From contig CM077115.1 of the NCBI GenBank assembly GCA_039619475.1, positions 478,590,400 to 478,654,399 on the forward strand: a stretch of DNA of 64,000 nucleotides, in the 5' to 3' direction. The notes under the pieces were generated by a model that was not told the DNA's origin, ran no database searches, and saw nothing but the letters and a program-made list of their open reading frames with translations. Within the stretch, counting starts at the first letter, position 1. Each line of letters starts with the position of its first letter. This document shows, piece by piece, positions 58,054 through 64,000 of this stretch. A program made the position numbers and the translations under genes. Source of the DNA: Icerya purchasi (Eukaryota > Arthropoda > Insecta > Hemiptera > Monophlebidae).

Positions 58054-59921
58054 AAATGGTTTCAGACAGGAAATCCATCAGACAGGAAATCCATCAGACA
58101 AAAAACAATTTAATAATAAAACAACCCAAAAAATTATTAGCAGAAATTAAAAATAAAACTTTTAATAATTACTTACTTAAACTCTCGCCATTAGCGGCGG
58201 ATGATTATTCTTTGTGGAAGTGTACAAAAAACATTAAACAACCAAAAAATTGCATTCCTCCGATAAAACATGGCAACGGGTCTTGGGCGAAAGATCAAAA
58301 GCAAAAGGCGAATTTATTTGCCACCTACTTGGCAACAGTTTTTAAGCCGAACTTAACGGCTGCTACGGACAAAGAAGTCGATGACTTTTTAAAAAGTCCT
58401 GGCCAGTTATCCTCTCCTATCAAGTCAGCGTCACCTCAAGAGTTGAAAAAAACATACTTAAAACGCTGAAAAGGAGAAAGAGTCCCGGTTTTGATTTAAT
58501 AACCGCGGAACTACTGAATAGACTTCCACGGAAGGCTGTAATGTTGCTGACATTTATATGTAACGCAATACTTCGCCTACATTATTTTCCGGTGCAATGG
58601 AAGTTTGCGCAAATTATTATGATTGCGAAACCGGGCAAAAATCCGCATGCTGTTACGTCTTATCGTCCCATTTCCTTGTTGCCTGTTATGTCGAAGGTAA
58701 TGGAAAAATTGGTATTAAATAGGTTGCAGCCATACCTATATAATATAATTCCACAACATCAATTCGGTTTCTTAAAACAGCACTCCACGGTGGATCAGCT
58801 GCACAGAGTGGTAAGTGTAATAGAAAAAAGTTTAGAAACAAAAAATGTGTGTACAGCGGCATTTCTCGATGTCCAACAGGCTTTTGATAAAGTTTGGCAT
58901 AATGGTCTATTATATAAATGAAAAATTTTGTTACCAACTAGGTTATATCTCTTGTTGAGTTCATATCTGCATAACCGATATTTCCAGGTGCGCTATGAAC
59001 ACACGTTTTCAGAACTATATCCAGTTCAAGCAGGAGTGCCCCAGGGATCAGTTCTGGGACCCACGCTGTACTTGATATATACAGCAGACTTTCCTGTACT
59101 GGAAAATGTTCAGGTAGCTACATTTGCTGACGACACGGCATTACTTGCGTCACATTCAGATCCGAAGATAGCAAATGAAAATCTTCAGAAGGCCCTTATC
59201 GAAGCAGAAAACTGGTTTCAAAAAGTGGAAAGTTCAGATCAACGAAAGTAAATCGGTAAACATTCATTTCACCAATAGAAAAGTCATAACCCCAACTGTT
59301 AGGATAAATGGACTGGAATTGCCCGTGAGAACAACAGTTAAGTACTTGGGATTACACCTAGATAGTCGTTTAACATGGAAGCAGCACATTCAGACAAAGA
59401 AAAGAGAAATAGATATTCGTGTTAAAAAAATGTACTGGCTTCTAGGAAGAAATAGCGTTTTAAGTATTGATAATAAACGTTTGATATACACAAGTATCTT
59501 GAAGCCTATTTGGACCTACGGAGTACAGATTTTGGGTTGTGCTAAACCTACAAATCTGAAGATAATACAGACCGCGCAGAATAAAATCCTTAGGCTCGTA
59601 ACCAAGGCGCCATGGTATGTATCAAATCAAACTTTGCATCAAGATTTAGGGATAGAGTATGTGGCAGATGTTATTAAAACTCATGCCGGAAGACACGCAG
59701 AAAGACACTTGGAAAGTCATCCGAATAAACTTGCTGCTGGACTGCTACATACTGCTAATGATAGGAGGCGGCTGAAGCGTAAGAAACCTCATGACCTTGT
59801 TTAAGAGTTTATCGGGTAGGTACTATTGGGTACTTCTCCCTTCATGCTAAATATTTCCCCGTTAAGAATATTGCTAAATGGCCTAGATGGCCAGTTTGTA
59901 ATACAATAAAAATTTAAAAAA
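58054..59921 (+). mobile_element. 5'-truncated jockey-like LINE with TSD
   Basis: 1,868 bp between 9-bp duplications AACTTTATA (58,045-58,053 and 59,922-59,930). Ends with an AATAAA signal (59,905) and an A-rich tail. The 5' end cuts into ORF2 after the endonuclease. TCAGACAGGAAATCCA is tandemly repeated at the start, perhaps from the insertion event. Confidence 0.93.
58056..59804 (+). pseudogene. Jockey-like reverse transcriptase, three lesions
   Basis: C-terminal ORF2 of a jockey-type LINE. The RT lead-in has DDYSLWKCTKNIKQP and NGSWAKDQKQKANLFATYL (58,200-58,330). The RT core follows: KRRKSPGFDLITAELLN, WKFAQIIMIAKPGKNP, SYRPISLLPVMSKVMEKLVL, HQFGFLKQHSTVDQLHRV, AAFLDVQQAFDKVWH, AGVPQGSVLGPTLYLIYTAD and the FADD catalytic box (59,119-59,136). 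Then YLGLHLDSRLTWKQHI and KPIWTYGVQILGCA. There is no RNase H, as usual for jockey. Lesions: a shift near 58,465, a TGA at 58,919-58,921 and a shift near 59,230. So few defects suggest a fairly recent insertion. Confidence 0.93.
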
Positions 59922-59930
59922 AACTTTATA

Positions 59931-60339
59931 CAGTATGTGTATGTGCGGGTGTGTGTGGAGGGAAGTTATTGCGAGTTATTATGTATTCAGCGTTTCTCCA
60001 AAGTCCTGTACGGAGATGTAGAGTTTATTATTAGTCTTTTTTTGGCTTGGAATTTAAATCATGCAGCTACTTTTTACACAGCTGAACTCTAAACAAAAAC
60101 TAATTTAATTACATAAGACACAAAAAAAAAAGAAGAAACTCTAAAATGTTACAATCTAAACCGCAATGTTGCGATCGATTATAAACTTAAATAAGAACAA
60201 CAAAGGAAATATTGAACAAGTTCAGTCAAGCATGATATTTCATGCGCTGAGGACTTCGTATGTGTAGGACTATATTCTACGTTTACATTATACTAAATTC
60301 AAAACAAAGAAATCGTAACTTTTTGCGCCATAAAGAAGG
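59931..60339. other. Unique non-coding sequence
   Basis: A short TG-rich stretch after the LINE and an A-run near 60,125. Nothing else recognised. Confidence 0.4.
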
Positions 60340-61375
60340 AGAGAATGTGTCATTGCTTTTTTGAAAATGTTTCGTTAAAGAAATGAAATACGGTTTCGTT
60401 TCCAACAAATAGCTTTCTTCCCAACGATATCTCACATGCGCGTATATTTCTTATAAATGTCAAGCTTTCGGCTCCCCGAGGGCACAATATAAAAGTTGGC
60501 AACCCGGATGTTCCAAACTAAAGAAATATATGGGAGGGGATGCGCATATTTTTAACCTTGTTCAAAATTTTTAGCTATCAAAGAGGGGGAAAAAAGGCAT
60601 TTTTCACGCTTTTTTGAACTTTTCGCCAACTCTGAAAGTTTCGTTAAGGAAATTACATAAATACGGTTTTTTTCTCGACAAATAGCGATATTTTCATTGA
60701 TATGATATCAAATGTCCGGGAAAAAAAATATTTTTGAGCTTTCGACGCCTCGAAGATTTAATTTTAAACTTGGAAACCCGGATGTTCCGAAGCAGAGAAG
60801 TATACAAGCATAGTTCATATTTTTAAACTTGTTCAAAATTTTTAGCTATAATACTCGCGTCTCTAGCTAAGGGGCTACATATCAGTCGCCACCTTTTTTT
60901 GAATTTCTCGTTATCTTCAAAAGTTTCGTTAAGAACATGAAATGCGGCTTTGTTCTCGACAAATAGCGCTCTTTTCAACGATATATCATAAGTGTGGAAA
61001 AAAAATTATTTTTTTCAAAAATATGGAAGTTTTTCGTTGTCCCGGATATGCAATTTTAAAGTTGGAAACCCGTATGTTCCAAACTAGAGAAATATATTCA
61101 AGGATGCGCATTTTTTTAACCTCGTTCGAAATTTTTACCTATTATACTCGCGCCACAAGCGAGGGCTAAACCTAATTTTTCGCGCTTTTTTGGACTTTTC
61201 GCCAACTTTGAAAGTTTCGTTAGGGAAATTAAATACGGTTTTGTTCCTGACAAATATCGATCCTTCCATCGATATATTACATGACCATAAAAGAAAAAAT
61301 TTTCTTCGAAACTTTCGAGCTTTCCACGCTGCAAAGACCTAAATATAAAGTTGTAAGCTCGGGGCTATAGTTTTC
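60340..61375. repeat. Diverged tandem array, ~280-bp units
   Basis: About 3.6 units. Two anchors recur in the same order. TTTCGTTAA-type followed by AAATACGGTTT and GACAAATAGCG lies near 60,370, 60,641, 60,925 and 61,215. GTTGGAAACCCGGATGTTCC-type lies near 60,494, 60,766, 61,054 and (decayed) 61,351. Spacing is 270-298 bp. Units are clearly diverged from each other. No protein is encoded; frames at 60,942-61,334 follow the repeat. Confidence 0.85.
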
Positions 61376-62099
61376 CTATAAAGCGGCTATTTATGTATGT
61401 ATTTGAGATACGTTTTGGTTTCTTCAACATTTTTACTTACGTGAACACCCTTTTTTTTTTGCTGCTTTTGGCCCCGTATATTTTTTTAATCGTAATTTAT
61501 TGGTTTTATGAAAAAGGGCTTCTGCGATTTAATATTTTGAATCTCGCTTTTAACGGGTTATCTGGTAAAATGAGTTATGAATTTTTTAAGACACTAAAGG
61601 TCGTTTTAAATTTCATAGTATATATATTCTTGATGGTTTTTGAGTTTTTTACTGCCCCGTGTGATCGGTTAGCTTGAAGTTATAGATATTGTCTTAAAGA
61701 GAAATTTAATTGTAATTTATGATTCTATTTTGAATTTTATAAGTTGTTCATTGCACATTTTAATTGAATATTTTTATCGTTTCTGAGCCATTTTATTAAG
61801 ATTCCGTGCATTATATGACGGAATCCTAATAATAAAGGAATGTTGACTAGGAAATTAAGTCTCTGAAATATCCATACATTACAATAAAGTAGTGAATGCC
61901 CTTCGAGTAATTGATTATATTGTGACTATTGTAAATATATTGGTACACGTTTGGCTTTGAAAATTTCGTAAAACTCGTGAATGTCATTTACAGAGCCGAT
62001 GAAATAAACTGATCATGGCGGCATGTGACCATGATTTAAACAGAATGGTTGGCTGTTTTATTGTTTCTATCAAAGTTCTAGTTATTTTTCGATAGTTAT
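61376..62099. other. Unique non-coding sequence
   Basis: A 94-codon hydrophobic, Phe-rich frame (61,393-61,677, plus) has no familiar motif; composition alone explains it. No gene supported. Confidence 0.4.
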
Positions 62100-62660
62100 T
62101 AGCCTATTTTGCCGGCGATTGCTCTTTTTAATTTTTGGAAATTCAAAGAATATCGCCTTCGGAAGCAACTTCTTCTGCTAGCAAATCAACACTATCATTT
62201 CAATTCCGCAATGATTCGGAATTTGACGTAATGTCAAATTTGTTGTTTCTTTATTAATTAGATTAAGGCATTTATTTCTTTATTTATAGTTAAAAACATC
62301 ACATTATAGCATTGACTGCTCAATCACTATGAACTTGATTTTAATTATCGACATCAAGTGAAATTATTATAAAGTCTAAAGCCTTCAACAGCTCAGCATT
62401 ACAAACCGTTGCTTCAGGCGACAACTTAAACTTTTGTATTATTATTCCTTTAATAATAAAAGCTCGCATCCGCACTGAGCAACCACGTTATTCAAATTTA
62501 GAACCATCAGTAAAAATTATAACAGAATCATAATAATGGTTGCGAGTAAATAATTAACTCGCTAATTAATATTAGGCGGCGGGATATGTTGGTTCTTCGG
62601 TTCTTTAATTATTCTAGATGTAACAAATTTACAGCATAATGAAAGGCAAAGCGTTGCATA
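62100..62660 (-). pseudogene. LINE RNase H relic 1
   Basis: The minus-strand text contains SVIIFTDGSKFE (first RNase H Asp) near 62,510, FKLSPEATVCNAELLKALDF (Glu block) near 62,400, and, after losses, QIPNHCGIE followed in another frame by LLAEEVASEGDIL near 62,210. These match the order of an RNase H domain in LINE ORF2. Stops and shifts are numerous. Confidence 0.65.
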
Positions 62661-63049
62661 TATCTGTATAAGCGCTGAGTTCTTGCTATAACATGAAGCT
62701 ATTCCACTTGATGAAAAATTTTCGAATCAATCGACAAAATGTTTTTGCCTTTAAATTTTAACATTTTCTTTCTTTACTTTTTCCCTATTTTTCAATGAAA
62801 ATTTTTTGCCTAATTTAAATAAAGACGATTAATTTTTTCTTAAAGTTATTTCAGTGACCACTTTACCGATACTCATCGGTGTACTCATACGGGGTCATCA
62901 TTAGTACACCTTCTAATAAAGATGACTGCGGTCAAAAATTATAACAGAGATCACGCCATGCTTGCTTCAAATTCGTTTTCTTCATTCGAATCTACATTTA
63001 TCCGTAATAATTAATATTGAAAATATATTAATTTTCTATCCGACTATAA

Positions 63050-63160
63050 TAAAAATTAAGTTTTATTTCTTCTTCTTCGTTTACGAGCCATGTCTGCTGA
63101 TTCGTTCTGTGGAATACCTTTGTGTCCTAGTATCCAAGCAAATATAATCTTGAAGTTCAC
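63050..63160 (-). pseudogene. LINE RNase H relic 2
   Basis: A minus-strand frame reads FAWILGHKGIPQNESADMAR, the terminal His/Asp block of a LINE RNase H domain. It lies upstream of relic 1 in reading order but corresponds to a later part of the domain, so it comes from a separate or rearranged copy. Confidence 0.6.
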
Positions 63161-64000
63161 ACTAGTTTATCGTAGATAAAGTTTCTTTTTAATTTACGTT
63201 TCCGCGATAAATGATATTTTAAGTTTTTTTTTTTAATTATTATTTTTCATAAGAAATTTTTTCACACAAATTATTTCAGAAAATGATTTCGAGTTATATG
63301 TGCCAAGGAATTTGTTTCAGTTTTTTTTTTTAGTAAATTTTTTTGGATACATTTTTTAAAAAATTGTGTTTTTAAACAATTTTTTAAAATTTATTTGCGC
63401 TTTATTTGATAACTGTTCGATAAGTAATCACCGATACAAGTCGGTACTCATATTGCACCAGGCACTGACCGCTACATTTCGAATAAACGGAAAATCATTA
63501 AAATCGGTCTACGTGGGCATGCGCGAACAAAAATAAACATAAAAATACTCTCTGATACTTCGGCACTTTTCGAACGGAATTACATTGCAACATGGATAAT
63601 ACGTCTTTCGGATGGTGCGCAAAATTTTAATTTTGTTTTGAAATCTTTTTTTTTACAGTAACTGATATGGGCTACTGAATTGTTGAAAATCGTTTCATAC
63701 TTTACCTACCAGTCGAAAGATATTTCATCTTCAAAAATTAATTAATATAAGCGTTTAATGGTAAATTGATTGTTCGGAAATGGGCTAATTGAGCTAAATG
63801 TATTGACGGGTTTGAAATCGATCGACAGCTGAAGACTGTACGATGATAGAATTACAATTTGTCGGATCTTTGCAGAGTTCTAAATTCCACGTTCCACGCT
63901 AAATTGAAAAAATTCGAGACCTTTGGGGCGGGCTAATATTTGAATTCCGGCGCTACGGGTATGACACTGCGTAATTCAATTCGAGAAATATCTAATAAAT
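63161..64000. other. Unique non-coding sequence
   Basis: T/A-rich; no gene or element recognised. ACCGATACAAGTCGGTACTC at 63,431 resembles ACCGATACTCATCGGTGTAC at 62,864; both can form short hairpins. Confidence 0.35.

Noticed and set aside
61393..61677. 94-codon hydrophobic frame as a small membrane protein
   Set aside because: Phe/Leu/Ile richness follows T-rich DNA; no supporting start context or homology that I recognise.
1..64000. A new multi-gene defence or biosynthetic system
   Set aside because: All recognisable coding sequence belongs to mobile elements; no cluster of cooperating genes is visible.

Overview
What it is: an A+T-rich animal (insect-like) nuclear segment with no recognisable host exon, no ribosomal RNA and no intact tRNA gene. 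Jockey/I-type LINEs with RNase H, RTE-type LINEs, mariner and hAT transposons, tRNA-headed SINEs and many (TA)n arrays together point to an arthropod, most probably an insect. I cannot name the species. Almost everything recognisable is mobile-element sequence of differing age. The remainder looks intergenic or intronic. | Layout: 1-5,550 is mostly unique, with a small LINE 3' end, a SINE fragment and an old dispersed repeat. 5,556-8,225 holds a 5'-truncated LINE (minus strand, long open RT-tail/RNase H frame) and an RTE 3' end. 10,495-16,580 is a microsatellite-rich block with a tRNA-SINE, four copies of a MITE-like family lying in (TA)n arrays, and an internally deleted mariner. 18,263-22,790 has a short LINE-derived element with a 14-bp target duplication, a mariner fragment, a LINE 5' fragment and a decayed LINE containing a nested RTE fragment. 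22,791-31,020 is nearly empty apart from a 34-bp tandem repeat and an RT relic. 31,022-37,780 carries a second SINE, two RTE-headed short elements and an endonuclease relic. 39,218-46,188 is the best-preserved part: an apparently intact mariner (29-bp perfect TIRs, 348-codon transposase), then a hAT transposon with an exact 8-bp duplication that was later split by a 4.25-kb near-complete RTE-like retrotransposon. 46,685-52,265 has an 88-bp-arm foldback, a 19-bp minisatellite, a 3'-truncated LINE, another copy of the short LINE-derived element, and an RTE leader-derived element. 52,266-58,044 is unique, with a CpG-richer part at 54,780-56,110 that is the likeliest place for a host promoter or first exon. 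58,045-59,930 is a jockey-like LINE between 9-bp duplications, 60,340-61,375 a tandem array of ~280-bp units, and 62,100-63,160 LINE RNase H relics. | How parts relate: the autonomous-type elements (RTE at 41,807, the I-type LINEs, mariner) have shorter non-autonomous relatives in the same window. These are RTE leader-derived elements, a ~440-bp element made of a LINE 3' end, and a deleted mariner. The most interesting signals are RNA-structural. One is a 17-nt-loop hairpin shared by three different short elements, whose stem covaries at two positions through three different Watson-Crick pairs each. The other is a conserved structured leader of the RTE family that recalls HDV-like self-cleaving ribozymes. 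No coherent new multi-gene system is visible.
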